A DNA stretch of 64,000 nucleotides, taken from Flavobacterium sp. 9R (GTDB taxonomy: Bacteria > Bacteroidota > Bacteroidia > Flavobacteriales > Flavobacteriaceae). The notes under the pieces are model-generated. The model ran no database searches. It was not told the origin of the DNA and saw only the letters and a program-made list of their open reading frames with translations. The stretch lies in contig NZ_LR733413.1 of the NCBI RefSeq assembly GCF_902506345.1, positions 564,531 to 628,530 on the forward strand. The letters run 5' to 3'. Below, in pieces: positions 35,865-44,329 of this stretch. The first letter of the stretch is position 1; each line of letters opens with the position of its first letter. The translations under genes were made by a program, and so were the position numbers.

Positions 35865-37277
35865 CTAACGACGTTCCAACAACACCACATTCTCCACGTG
35901 ATGCGTTTGCGGAAACATATCCACAGGTCGAACGCGTGTCACTTTGTACTTCTCATCCATCAAAGCCAAATCACGAGCTTGTGTAGCCGAATTACAACTC
36001 ACATACACCACTTTTTGAGGCTCAATTTTCAAGATTTGATCAATAACCGCCGCGTGCATTCCGTCTCTTGGTGGATCAGTGATGATTACGTCTGGTTTGC
36101 CGTGTTGAGCGATAAACGCTTCGTTGAACACCACTTTCATATCTCCTACAAAGAACTCACAATTCGTGATATTATTTCGTTCGGCGTTGGCTTTGGCGTC
36201 TTTAATCGCTTCGGGTACGCTTTCAACACCAATCACTTTTTTGGCTTTTTTCGATACAAACTGAGCGATAGTTCCCGTTCCTGTGTACAAATCATACACT
36301 GTTTCGTTACCAGTCAATCCAGCGAAATCTCTTGTGATTTTGTATAGCTCGTAGGCTTGATCCGAGTTGGTTTGGTAAAACGATTTGGCGTTGATACTAA
36401 ATTTCAAGCCTTCCATTTCTTCTAGGATGTAATCGCGTCCTTTGTACAACTGAATATTCGTATCGTATAACGTATCGTTTGCTTTGTTGTTGATTACGTA
36501 CTGTAAAGACGTAATCTGCGGAAATTTAGTATACAAATGATCCAACAACAACTCTCTATTGGCTTGATCGTCTTCAAAAAACTGAATCAACACCATGATT
36601 TCGCCAGTCGAAGCCGTGCGCAACATAAGCGTACGCAACAAACCTTCGTGCGCTCTTGGGTTAAAGAACGTCAAACCGTTTGCATTGGCAAATTCACGCA
36701 CTTCGTTGCGAATCGCGTTCGAAGGGTCTTCTTGCAAATGACATTTATTGATGTCTAGGATTTTGTCCCACATTTTAGGAATATGAAAACCCAAGGCATT
36801 TTTATTGTCCAATTCCTCGCTACTTCCTATTTCGTCTTCGGTTAGCCAACGGCTATTCGAAAACGAAAACTCCATTTTGTTACGGTAGAAAAACTGTTTT
36901 TCAGAACCCAAAATCGGTTCGAAATCCGGTAATTCAATTTTACCAATGCGTTGCAGGTGGTTTTTCACCTCGTTGTGTTTAAAAAACAATTGCTGGCTGT
37001 ACTTCATATTTTGCCATTTGCAACCGCCACACACCCCAAAATGCTCACAAATTGGGTCAACGCGGTGTTCTGAGAACTCGTGAAACTTCACGGCTTTGCC
37101 TTCGTAATAGGCTTTTCTTTTCTTGAATGTTTGCACATCCACCACGTCGCCAGGCACGACATTCGAGATGAACACTACTTTACCGTCGGGCGCTTTAGCC
37201 ACCGACACGCCTTTTGCTCCAGCATCAAGGACTTTTATCTGATGAAAGACAACTTTGTCTGTATTTTTCTTTGCCAT
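35865..37277 (-). CDS. rlmD: 23S rRNA (uracil-1939 C5)-methyltransferase
   Basis: 470 residues. N-terminal TRAM domain (about 10-70), iron-sulfur cysteines in CEHFGVCGGCKWQ plus a later KCHLQ, the methyltransferase motif YDLYTGTGTIAQFV, and the C-terminal TDPPRDGMH and VVYVSCN blocks with the catalytic Cys. All place it in the RlmD/TrmA RumA family. It acts on the ribosomal large-subunit RNA; RlmC specificity cannot be excluded from sequence alone. Confidence 0.93.
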   Translation of the reverse strand: MAKKNTDKVVFHQIKVLDAGAKGVSVAKAPDGKVVFISNVVPGDVVDVQTFKKRKAYYEGKAVKFHEFSEHRVDPICEHFGVCGGCKWQNMKYSQQLFFKHNEVKNHLQRIGKIELPDFEPILGSEKQFFYRNKMEFSFSNSRWLTEDEIGSSEELDNKNALGFHIPKMWDKILDINKCHLQEDPSNAIRNEVREFANANGLTFFNPRAHEGLLRTLMLRTASTGEIMVLIQFFEDDQANRELLLDHLYTKFPQITSLQYVINNKANDTLYDTNIQLYKGRDYILEEMEGLKFSINAKSFYQTNSDQAYELYKITRDFAGLTGNETVYDLYTGTGTIAQFVSKKAKKVIGVESVPEAIKDAKANAERNNITNCEFFVGDMKVVFNEAFIAQHGKPDVIITDPPRDGMHAAVIDQILKIEPQKVVYVSCNSATQARDLALMDEKYKVTRVRPVDMFPQTHHVENVVLLERR

Positions 37278-37365
37278 ACGGCAAAAATAAGGCTTTGAAA
37301 CGTTTTACAAATTCAATTTCACAATTTTTTTTGAAAACCACCGTATTTGTTGAGAAGTACCACTT

Positions 37366-37490
37366 GGGCGTGCCCCCCGAAACCCGTTTTCCTTGAACCC
37401 ACACTATCTCTTATATCGGGGGTCGGGCTGTCCGCTATATCTCTTGGGGCGAACTCCGCCCCAAGAGGATGCCGCTCCCATCCCTCACGC
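37366..37490 (+). repeat. Dispersed element, family 1, copy B
   Basis: Starts GGGCGTGCCCCCCG, contains GGGGGTCGGGCTGTCCG, and ends GCCGCTCCCATCCCTCACGC. The middle holds a perfect 11-bp hairpin CTCTTGGGGCG / CGCCCCAAGAG (37441-37451, 37457-37467). The flanks (37278-37365 and 37491-37666) show no gene. The start of the element faces rlmD. Confidence 0.78.
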
Positions 37491-37666
37491 GGTTGAAGAC
37501 GGCAGTTGTCAGTACTCAAACGGCAGATACAACACCCAAAACACGAAAGGAACTTTCAGAATTTTTTTATGTTTTTAGGAGGAAAAAGAATATATTTGGG
37601 AAGAAAATGGTTTGATAGTTAACTCACCATTTTAAGTTTTTTATTTTATAATGTACCAGTGAATTA

Positions 37667-38347
37667 ATGAATAAAAAGAATAATACATTTCTAGATTTCG
37701 CCACATTGATATCAATTTGTGGTATTGCGTTATACATATTGGGCTGGCTTTATTGGAATTACTTCTTTAAAAACCTAAATATCTCTTTATCTTTTTTTGA
37801 TTTATCATTTGACAAAGTTATTTCAACAACTTGGCCATTTATAATTTTATCAGTTATGGGCTTTATTCCAATATTTGTTCAAATAACAGGTGAAGAAATC
37901 AAATCTTGGGATATTATGACTGCAGTTTTTATAGTAGTAAATGGATTACTACTTTCATTATTTTACTTGTTGAAATTTGATTATTACTTGTGGATTTTCA
38001 TAAGTACATCTAGTATTTATTTTATCGTTCGATATTTTATGCTTAGAAAGAAAGTTAGATTGTATTTTATTTCAGTACAATCAATTAAATATGTATTTCT
38101 CATAACAATTTATGTTTTTGGCATATTTCTTTACGGCTATACAGGAAAAAAAGACGCACTTAGTTTGATAGAGAATTATCAGGAAGATTGTAGAATTGTT
38201 TTAAAAAACAAAGATGAGATTACCGGAAAATTCATAATTCACAATGGGAATAAAATATTTATTATAAGCGAATTATATAACTGTAAAAAAGAGGTTGTTA
38301 TAATAAATGATGATGAAATATTGCAGTTTATAACTACTCTAAAATAA
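37667..38347 (+). CDS. Hypothetical multi-pass membrane protein
   Basis: 226 residues. Five hydrophobic segments fall roughly at 10-30, 50-72, 82-103, 106-125 and 138-158. A soluble C-terminal domain follows (about 160-226: DCRIVLKNKDEITGKFIIHNGNKIFIISE), shaped like a small beta domain. No family recognised. First gene of the plus-strand accessory stretch; a GC-rich palindromic repeat starts 12 bases after its stop. Confidence 0.75.
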   Translation: MNKKNNTFLDFATLISICGIALYILGWLYWNYFFKNLNISLSFFDLSFDKVISTTWPFIILSVMGFIPIFVQITGEEIKSWDIMTAVFIVVNGLLLSLFYLLKFDYYLWIFISTSSIYFIVRYFMLRKKVRLYFISVQSIKYVFLITIYVFGIFLYGYTGKKDALSLIENYQEDCRIVLKNKDEITGKFIIHNGNKIFIISELYNCKKEVVIINDDEILQFITTLK

Positions 38348-38358
38348 TTTTCATTACT

Positions 38359-38387
38359 ACGCTAGCGCGAGCGTCACGCTCGTGCCC
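38359..38387 (+). repeat. GC-rich palindromic repeat, left copy
   Basis: The 29-base sequence starting ACGCTAGCGCGAGCG contains the perfect odd palindrome GAGCGTCACGCTC. An exact reverse complement lies at 39456-39484. The size and internal symmetry resemble REP-type elements. It is far more GC-rich than the surrounding DNA. Confidence 0.85.
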
Positions 38388-38392
38388 GCAAA

Positions 38393-38455
38393 CAAAGTAA
38401 AAACAGTATATTTTCTTTATAACTAGAAATTATAAGTTTAGTGAACAAGAAGGTG
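38393..38455 (+). repeat. Direct repeat upstream of lipoprotein gene, copy 1
   Basis: CAAAGTAAAAACAGTAT then TTTTCTTT, later AAGTTTA and AAGAAGGTGCTT. It aligns with 39078-39137 over about 60 bases. The AACAAG-AAGGTG-CTTGTT segment in this copy forms a small hairpin. Both copies lie shortly before the start of a small plus-strand gene. Confidence 0.7.
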
Positions 38456-38512
38456 CTTGTTTTATAACAGTTGCAATTAAAACTACTCCAATATTAACCT
38501 TAAAATTTAATT

Positions 38513-39061
38513 ATGAAAAATTACAAAATGTTATTTCTTATTCTAATCTCATCATTTTTACAATTTTGTAGTTCAAATGAAAATGAAGAAGAAAGATCAG
38601 AATTAATCGGAAAATACGAATTGTTAGATTATAAATCGAATATTCCACTTGATTTAAATGGAGATGGTATTAAAAGTTCAAATATTTTTGCCGAGCTTGA
38701 AGAATTTTATTTTAAACGAATTAGAGCTGTTTTAGATTCTGATTTAGTGATTTCAGACTATTATAAAGTTAGAATGTATGCCAATCTTCCAATTCCAACT
38801 TCAGATGATCCTATCAGTGGTAGTGGAAGTTTTGGGACTAATTCTTCATATTATGATTTAGTATTTTCTAAGGATCTCAAATCTATACAAAAATTTGATT
38901 TAATCTTGGACTCCAACCCTGCGACATTCCCGTTATCAGTAGAGGAAATAACAATTAATGAAAACAATGATTTAACTTTAAAATGTAAACAACCTTTTTT
39001 TTGTTATCTAGATAGAGAATGGAAAACTATTGAATCGACAGCAATTTTTAGAAAAAGATAA
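38513..39061 (+). CDS. Hypothetical lipoprotein with a DxNGDG loop
   Basis: 182 residues. Signal peptide with lipobox LQFCSS followed by acidic NENEEE, the pattern for surface-exposed flavobacterial lipoproteins. LDLNGDGIKS near residue 47 resembles a single calcium-binding loop. Overall shape (ELIGKYELLDY...FRKR) suggests a lipocalin-like beta barrel. It lies inside the segment bounded by inverted palindromic repeats. No homologue recognised. Confidence 0.75.
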   Translation: MKNYKMLFLILISSFLQFCSSNENEEERSELIGKYELLDYKSNIPLDLNGDGIKSSNIFAELEEFYFKRIRAVLDSDLVISDYYKVRMYANLPIPTSDDPISGSGSFGTNSSYYDLVFSKDLKSIQKFDLILDSNPATFPLSVEEITINENNDLTLKCKQPFFCYLDREWKTIESTAIFRKR

Positions 39062-39077
39062 AAACCCGATAGCGGGG

Positions 39078-39137
39078 CAAAGTAAAAACAGTATTTTTTC
39101 TTTGTGTGTAAAAAGTAGAAGTTTAACGAAAAAGAAG
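39078..39137 (+). repeat. Direct repeat upstream of small membrane gene, copy 2
   Basis: Starts CAAAGTAAAAACAGTAT like copy 1 at 38393 and keeps AAGTTTA and AAAGAAGGTGCTTATT. It is preceded by CCCGATAGCGGGG, itself a short hairpin. The duplication suggests that the two genes were joined by copying of a gene-plus-leader unit. Confidence 0.7.
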
Positions 39138-39175
39138 GTGCTTATTCATAAGAACCAGTAAAAACAAATACAAAT

Positions 39176-39394
39176 ATGTTAGAAAAATTATACGGAAACA
39201 AAACAGAAAAGGAATTATTTTTTTTTCGAAAACTATACACTGCACTTTTAATTGTGGTAGCTAGCTTACTAGTAGTTTTTAATGGTATTAGTTATTTTCT
39301 ATGGGGTAATTTCCATTTAATCCCATCAATTATATTTATCATAGTACTATTCTGGAGTGCTTTAAATGTTGATTATCTGAAAAAGAAAGTATAA
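39176..39394 (+). CDS. Small hypothetical membrane protein
   Basis: 72 residues, with two hydrophobic helices (LLIVVASLLVVFNGISYFLW and LIPSIIFIIVLFWSAL) after a charged N-terminus (MLEKLYGNKTEKELFFFRK). No signature recognised. It is the second gene in the inverted-repeat-bounded segment. Confidence 0.68.
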   Translation: MLEKLYGNKTEKELFFFRKLYTALLIVVASLLVVFNGISYFLWGNFHLIPSIIFIIVLFWSALNVDYLKKKV

Positions 39395-39455
39395 AATTAA
39401 TTCTAACATCTTAAAATTAGATTTTTAGAAATAGATTTGAATTGATTTAGATTAT

Positions 39456-39484
39456 GGGCACGAGCGTGACGCTCGCGCTAGCGT
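39456..39484 (-). repeat. GC-rich palindromic repeat, right copy
   Basis: Exact inverse of the 29-base sequence at 38359-38387. The two copies bracket a 1.1-kb segment holding two orphan genes. The next gene starts 32 bases downstream. Confidence 0.85.
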
Positions 39485-39515
39485 GGGTTTTTAATATCAA
39501 CTTAAAAATACTCTT

Positions 39516-40130
39516 ATGAAAAAGTATACACTTATCTTTTTGAATGTATTGCTATTGGCTAGTGCCGTAGGTTGTGGAAATTCTGAATCAAAATCTTCCA
39601 AGAACAGTGCAAAAGAAGCTATTGCCAAGCAATCTTTGACCCAAAAGTCAACTCCAATTACCCAAAAAATCACACCTTGTCTTTGGGTTGATAAAGATGC
39701 AAAAGCGGTGGTGAAGTATTACCTTTCTATTTTCAAAGACGGTAAACTAAAAGAATACCATCGTTACAAAAATCCACCACAAGATAACGGACAAGCAGGT
39801 CAAGAATTTTTCGAAACAGCAGTTATGGAAATTGGGGATATAGAGTTTAGTATTTTGGCGGCGGGACCCTACTTCAAGTTTAACGAATCCATTTCCTTTG
39901 TTGTAAATTGCAAAGACCAAACAGAAGTGGATTATTATTGGGAGGCTTTGACCGCCAATGGAGGAGAAGAAGGCACTTGCGGATGGTGTAAAGACAAATA
40001 TGGACTTTCGTGGCAAGTGGTTCCCGTGGAGTATTTCGAGCTCATTAACAACCCTGATGCTAAAGTTAGAGAAAAAGCAATGAAGAATACTTTTAAACAA
40101 AAGAAGTTGATACTATCAGAGCTTAAATAA
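39516..40130 (+). CDS. Lipoprotein-anchored VOC/PhnB-like protein
   Basis: 204 residues. Lipoprotein signal (VGCGNSES) and a Ser/Lys-rich linker to about residue 50. Then comes a full PhnB/3-demethylubiquinone-methyltransferase-like fold: TPCLWVDKDAKAVVKYYLSIFKDGKL, FETAVMEIGDIEFSILAAGP, WCKDKYGLSWQVVP, and the AMKNTFKQKKL helix. Members of this group are normally cytoplasmic with no signal, so surface or periplasmic anchoring is unusual. Enzymatic activity is not established for the family. Confidence 0.85.
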   Translation: MKKYTLIFLNVLLLASAVGCGNSESKSSKNSAKEAIAKQSLTQKSTPITQKITPCLWVDKDAKAVVKYYLSIFKDGKLKEYHRYKNPPQDNGQAGQEFFETAVMEIGDIEFSILAAGPYFKFNESISFVVNCKDQTEVDYYWEALTANGGEEGTCGWCKDKYGLSWQVVPVEYFELINNPDAKVREKAMKNTFKQKKLILSELK

Positions 40131-40162
40131 ACGGCTTACTACTTAATTTAAAAATAAATACT

Positions 40163-40939
40163 TTGAAAATAAATACGTTATTACCAGGACAATCAGGACT
40201 AGAAATTTTATGCGATAGTTATTTTATTGAAAATCTTGAATCATTCGAGGAGTTAATCGAGGTGTACAATTTGCACAAAGAAAAGAATCCTGAAAAGACC
40301 ATAATTGTAACTTTAGACAATTTAGGACAAGCTGAATATACAAGTGTGCATTCAACTATGTCTAATGATTTGGACGTTATTGAAGGTTACGATTTGTCAG
40401 GAATTGATAAGGAGTGTTTTGAAAATGGGGAACATTTGGGCTACCTCTCAACACCATCTGAGTTTTTTATTCTAAAAGAGAACTTCCTAAAACAAGTAAA
40501 AGACGTTGATTTTTTAGCTGCATGCGACAAAGGATTAACAATTGATGAAGACGAACTAGCTATTTTAGAAGAAATCAATCAATCTCCATTTGACTTTCTA
40601 GACAAAGAAATCATTCTTAGAATTGTTCCAGTAAAGAATGCTTATGAAGGTGTTTGTGGATTTCCAAATGGCTATTTTGCTAGTGATTTGGATCCTTTTG
40701 AAAATTATGCTTTAGCCAAACATTTATTTCAGAAATATGGTTTGGTACTTTTTGGAATTGGAGCTTCGTTTTTAGGCTTTATTATCAATAGGACTTTAGA
40801 TGTGCAAGAAGTACAAGAGTTGGGAGTCGATTTATCAAATTTGTATGACACAACTCCTGAAAGATTTGAGAAATTGCTTGAAATTACCCAAGAAAAGGGC
40901 TATTTGTTTTTAAAATATGTCGAATATTTAGATCATTAA
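40163..40939 (+). CDS. Hypothetical soluble protein with TTG start
   Basis: 258 residues. The only plausible start is TTG at 40163; the first in-frame ATG is about 65 codons in and would remove conserved-looking sequence. No signal peptide or membrane segment. Acidic overall; KNAYEGVCGFPNGYFASDLDPFENYALAKHLFQKYGLVLFGIG in the C-terminal half looks like a folded alpha/beta domain. I do not recognise it. It lies 32 bases after the VOC lipoprotein gene. Confidence 0.72.
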   Translation: MKINTLLPGQSGLEILCDSYFIENLESFEELIEVYNLHKEKNPEKTIIVTLDNLGQAEYTSVHSTMSNDLDVIEGYDLSGIDKECFENGEHLGYLSTPSEFFILKENFLKQVKDVDFLAACDKGLTIDEDELAILEEINQSPFDFLDKEIILRIVPVKNAYEGVCGFPNGYFASDLDPFENYALAKHLFQKYGLVLFGIGASFLGFIINRTLDVQEVQELGVDLSNLYDTTPERFEKLLEITQEKGYLFLKYVEYLDH

Positions 40940-41056
40940 AGTAAGTTTAGTATACTTTTCCCTGGCTGGTGGTCGCTAGGAAACTTATACAACAGCTATT
41001 AAAAAGCTGTTAAATCTAACTAGTTGCTGGTCAGATGTAGTACTTTAGTAGAAAAA

Positions 41057-41587
41057 ATGCCAATGCACTTTTTAATTACCCTACTTTTTATGATGACACA
41101 AGCCACTACGATCTATGATTTCAATAAAAATTCCAAAGCAAGCGATTGGACTATTGTTAATGATGGGGTTATGGGAGGGCTTTCTTATGGCAATTTTACC
41201 ATAAACCAAGCTGGAAATGGTGTGTTTTCGGGTACGATTTCGTTAGAAAACAACGGAGGTTTTTCGTCTGTTCGGTATCGTTTTGCACCTTTGGCCACGA
41301 CTGCCAAAAGTAAAGTGGTGTTGCGCATAAAAGGAGATGGCAAAAGTTATCAGTTCCGCATCAAAGATCAATCATCAGCCTATTATTCTTATATCACTAC
41401 TTTTGCTACTACTGGCGAATGGGAAACCATTACCATTAACCTCAATAGCTTGTATCCTTCTTTTAGAGGGCGACGTTTAGAGGCTGCCAATTACAATAGC
41501 GATTCCTTTGAAGAAATTGTATTTTTAGTCGGAAACAAAAAACAAGAATCCTTCCAATTGCTTTTGGATAGTATCGTGTTGCAATAA
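41057..41587 (+). CDS. CIA30-family (complex I intermediate-associated protein 30) secreted protein
   Basis: 176 residues from ATG at 41057 (a Met two codons on is also possible). A short hydrophobic N-terminus (HFLITLLFMMTQA) is likely a signal peptide. The CIA30 galactose-binding-like fold is clear: DWTIVNDGVMGGLSYGNF, FSGTISLENNGGFSSVRYRF, VLRIKGDGKSYQFRI, and FEEIVFLVGNKKQESFQLLLDSI. The bacterial role of this family is unclear. Confidence 0.85.
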   Translation: MPMHFLITLLFMMTQATTIYDFNKNSKASDWTIVNDGVMGGLSYGNFTINQAGNGVFSGTISLENNGGFSSVRYRFAPLATTAKSKVVLRIKGDGKSYQFRIKDQSSAYYSYITTFATTGEWETITINLNSLYPSFRGRRLEAANYNSDSFEEIVFLVGNKKQESFQLLLDSIVLQ

Positions 41588-41738
41588 TTTTTTGTTGCTA
41601 TTGGACAATACTTACCCAAAACGTATTGCTGAAAATCTGTGCTATTGAATTGTTTCTACTCAAGAATCCCAAAAGATTAGGACGGATTGGATATATTTTA
41701 ATGATATTCTCTTAAATTTGAGAATTAAACTAAAAAAT

Positions 41739-42188
41739 ATGGCAACAAACACTGTTCAGCTACACCGCGTTTTGGCGGCACCTGTCGCAAAAGTATTTCG
41801 AGCATTTGTAGAGGCAGATGCAATGGCTTCTTGGTTACCTCCTTATGGCTTTGTTTGCAAAGTAGACCATTTGGAAGCCAAAGAAGGAGGAACCTATCGA
41901 ATGTCGTTTACCAATTTTACTACAGGCAGTAGCCATTCGTTTGGAGGCGAATATCTAGAAATACTGCCCAACGAAAAATTGAAATATACCGATGTCTTTG
42001 TTGATCCCAATTTGCCTGGTCAAATGATTACTACGATTCAGTTTGAAACCGTTTTGTGCGGCACCCAGCTTTGGATTACTCAAGAAGGGATTCCTGAGGC
42101 CATTCCAACAGAAATGTGTTACTTAGGTTGGCAAGAATCGCTAGAGAAACTAAAACGTTTGGTAGAGCCTAACATTCCCGATGCTTAA
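41739..42188 (+). CDS. SRPBCC-family (AHSA1-like) protein
   Basis: 149 residues from ATG at 41739 (MATNTVQLHRVL); an upstream TTG is less likely. START/SRPBCC helix-grip fold with HRVLAAPVAKVFRAFVEADAMASWLPP, GGTYRMSF, GGEYLEILPNEKLKYTDVF and the C-terminal GWQESLEKLKRLVE helix. Such proteins bind small hydrophobic ligands; no substrate can be named. It is followed 30 bases later by a VOC protein, a common pairing in Bacteroidota. Confidence 0.88.
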   Translation: MATNTVQLHRVLAAPVAKVFRAFVEADAMASWLPPYGFVCKVDHLEAKEGGTYRMSFTNFTTGSSHSFGGEYLEILPNEKLKYTDVFVDPNLPGQMITTIQFETVLCGTQLWITQEGIPEAIPTEMCYLGWQESLEKLKRLVEPNIPDA

Positions 42189-42218
42189 TTCAAATATTCA
42201 CTTTTTATACTTGAAATT

Positions 42219-42647
42219 ATGGCTAGAATAAACCCTTATATTCATTTCAACGGCAATGCCGAAGCCGCTTTTTTGTTTTATCAATCGGTTTTTGGTGGTG
42301 AGTTCACCGCGTTGTCGCGTTTCAAAGACATCGCTTCTGAAGAAAATCCTATAGCAGATCATGAAGCGCATAAAATTATGCATATCGCATTACCAATTGG
42401 TGATTCGAATTTGCTTATGGGAAGTGATGTTCCAGAGGTGTTGGGACAAGTAAATGAAAACGAAAACCGAAGTAAAATTATGATTAGCGCTGCCAGCAAA
42501 GAAGAAGCGTATCATATTTTTAACGGACTTTCAGCAGGAGGTACGGTAGAAGTACCAATGGATGAAAGTCCTTGGGGAACACTATTTGGTATGTTTCGAG
42601 ACCAATTCGGAATTGAATGGATGATAGATTTTAATCCTGAGAAGTAA
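42219..42647 (+). CDS. VOC/PhnB-like protein
   Basis: 142 residues. INPYIHFNGNAEAAFLFYQSVFGGEF at the start, MHIALPIGDSNLLMGSD in the middle, and WGTLFGMFRDQFGIEWMIDF at the end are typical of the PhnB subgroup of the glyoxalase/bleomycin-resistance fold. Cytoplasmic. Probably one transcript with the SRPBCC gene upstream. Function unproven for this subgroup. Confidence 0.9.
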   Translation: MARINPYIHFNGNAEAAFLFYQSVFGGEFTALSRFKDIASEENPIADHEAHKIMHIALPIGDSNLLMGSDVPEVLGQVNENENRSKIMISAASKEEAYHIFNGLSAGGTVEVPMDESPWGTLFGMFRDQFGIEWMIDFNPEK

Positions 42648-42744
42648 TACTTAAATAAGCTTAGAAAAAGAAATGATTTTAGTAGCAAAAGAATATCCTT
42701 TTTTGCTTTTACTAAAATGTAATTTAATATCTAATTAATACTGA

Positions 42745-43335
42745 ATGGGTTTAGATAGTGTAGAACTTTTAATGCGATTCGAAAAGGAGTTTAAAAAGGA
42801 TGTGCCAGACGAAGATGCTGCAACACTTTATACTGTTGGTGATGTAGCCAATTGGTTTTTTAATAATATAGTTATTCATTCGCCAGACAAGGGTGTTAAG
42901 CGGCAAATTTTTGATGCGTTGCAATCAGTTTTACTAACATTGACTTCTAAAGCTGATTTTAAAGAGAATGATGTTTTACGAGATTTTATTCCTAAAGAAA
43001 ATCTTAAGTCTTTTTGGAACGATTTAGAGTATGAATTAAAACTAAAAATACCGAAGCTAAATCCTCAAGATCTTACTGAAGAAAAGTTAAAAGAACTTAA
43101 GGTTTTGGGAATTACAATTTCTAGACCTAAGCAAGCTGTTTTGGATATGCAATTCAGTAGATTTATAGAATGTATTGGGGCGATGAACTACGAAAAATTA
43201 GTTGATTTTGATACTATTTCAAGTTTATTCGAGATTACAATTGCTGCTATTGCTATAACTCACGAACAATGTGGAGTAGCTATTGATGAAATATTCGTTA
43301 CAAGTTCTTTTACTAATGATTTGGGGATTGATTAG
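42745..43335 (+). CDS. Protein of carrier-protein-like units, apparently truncated at both ends
   Basis: 196 residues. The N-terminus, MGLDSVELLMRFEKEFKKDVPDEDA, is the second half of an acyl-carrier-protein fold, with the phosphopantetheine Ser as residue 5. A middle region (FIPKENLKSFWNDLEYELKLKIPKL) has the same pattern without that Ser. The C-terminus, IFVTSSFTNDLGID, is what normally comes just before the DSL motif, and then the frame stops. In the three bases before the ATG there is an in-frame TGA. It may be a rearranged remnant or a real multi-unit protein; no partner enzymes are nearby. Confidence 0.65.
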   Translation: MGLDSVELLMRFEKEFKKDVPDEDAATLYTVGDVANWFFNNIVIHSPDKGVKRQIFDALQSVLLTLTSKADFKENDVLRDFIPKENLKSFWNDLEYELKLKIPKLNPQDLTEEKLKELKVLGITISRPKQAVLDMQFSRFIECIGAMNYEKLVDFDTISSLFEITIAAIAITHEQCGVAIDEIFVTSSFTNDLGID

Positions 43336-43454
43336 TATTTCTAATGCATATTGGTAAGAACAATTGATATTAAACTTTAGTTAAATAAATTCATACGAAA
43401 TAGTTATCTAGTCAATTACCTCTAAATTTGAGTTGGACTATAAAACCATTAGCT

Positions 43455-43865
43455 ATGAAAAGACATGCCACCGCAGTTTGGACTGGTTCCTTAAAAGAAG
43501 GAGCAGGGAAGTTAAGCACACAAAGTACTACTTTGTCAAATACCCAATATTCGTTTACTTCAAGATTTGAGGAAGGAGTAGGCACCAATCCCGAGGAATT
43601 AGTTGCTGCTGCACATGCAGGCTGTTTTACGATGCAGTTGACCGCTTTTATCGGAGAAACGCCAGCAGTTATCGAAAGTATTGATACCAAATGTGTGATT
43701 AACTTAGTAGAAGGAACGATTATCGGTTCGCATTTGACAGTAAATGCAAAAATTAGCGGTATTACAGATGCTATTTTTCAGGAACTAGTGACTAAAGCTG
43801 AAAAGAATTGTCCAATTTCTAAATTATTCAATACCGAAATTACTACTTCAGCCACTTTGGTATAA
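43455..43865 (+). CDS. OsmC-family peroxide reductase
   Basis: 136 residues from ATG at 43455 (MKRHATAVWTG); an upstream TTG is less likely. The two redox cysteines of OsmC are present: Cys57 in AHAGCFTMQL and Cys119 in KNCPISKL, with Glu48 of the NPEELV motif. It detoxifies organic hydroperoxides, acting as a homodimer in the cytoplasm. Gene length and motifs fit OsmC rather than Ohr. Confidence 0.92.
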   Translation: MKRHATAVWTGSLKEGAGKLSTQSTTLSNTQYSFTSRFEEGVGTNPEELVAAAHAGCFTMQLTAFIGETPAVIESIDTKCVINLVEGTIIGSHLTVNAKISGITDAIFQELVTKAEKNCPISKLFNTEITTSATLV

Positions 43866-43887
43866 GTACTATTTTTTAATACAAGAA

Positions 43888-43919
43888 AAGAGCCAATTGA
43901 CTGAATTGGCTCTTTTTTT
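43888..43919. terminator. Bidirectional terminator between osmC-like gene and lipoprotein gene
   Basis: Stem AAGAGCCAATT (43888-43898) / AATTGGCTCTT (43904-43914), five-base loop, followed by T-run on the plus strand. It sits between convergent genes. Confidence 0.88.
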
Positions 43920-43936
43920 GTAAATGTTTTTCTTTT

Positions 43937-44329
43937 TTATTGGTAGATCAAGGTCGGTTTTCCCTCTACACAACCCACGCTTTTGGGAACAGAGGTAATA
44001 TCACAAGGCGAATTGGCTCCCGTTTTTTTATTGAAGATTTCTACAGCATTATTGTAAGCCTTAATTTTGGTCTCGAATGCAGTTAAGTTTATTTTCCTTG
44101 CATAAGGAATATAAGAGGCTACACCGCCACAAGGTTTAACTCCAATTCCCTTAAATGACCATTCTTGCGCATTGGTACAAGTCATAGTGTTGGCTAATGA
44201 CATACTGATAATTTCATTGTACATAGCTTCTATAGCTGCTGCGTCATAGTCTTGATTCGTGCTCTCCTCATTACTGCAAGAAAGTAATGTAATACAAATT
44301 GCCAATAGCATAAAAGATATTTTTTTCAT
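43937..44329 (-). CDS. Hypothetical lipoprotein with conserved cysteines
   Basis: 130 residues. Lipobox TLLSCSNEES with acidic follow-on. The mature part has five Cys (MTCTN, KPCGG, SPCDI, VGCVE plus the lipid Cys), so disulfides are possible. No family recognised. Confidence 0.75.
   Translation of the reverse strand: MKKISFMLLAICITLLSCSNEESTNQDYDAAAIEAMYNEIISMSLANTMTCTNAQEWSFKGIGVKPCGGVASYIPYARKINLTAFETKIKAYNNAVEIFNKKTGANSPCDITSVPKSVGCVEGKPTLIYQ

Noticed and set aside
41024..41056. TTG-initiated extension of the CIA30 gene
   Set aside because: The ATG at 41057 gives a better signal peptide; the extension adds a charged, Cys-containing stretch before it.
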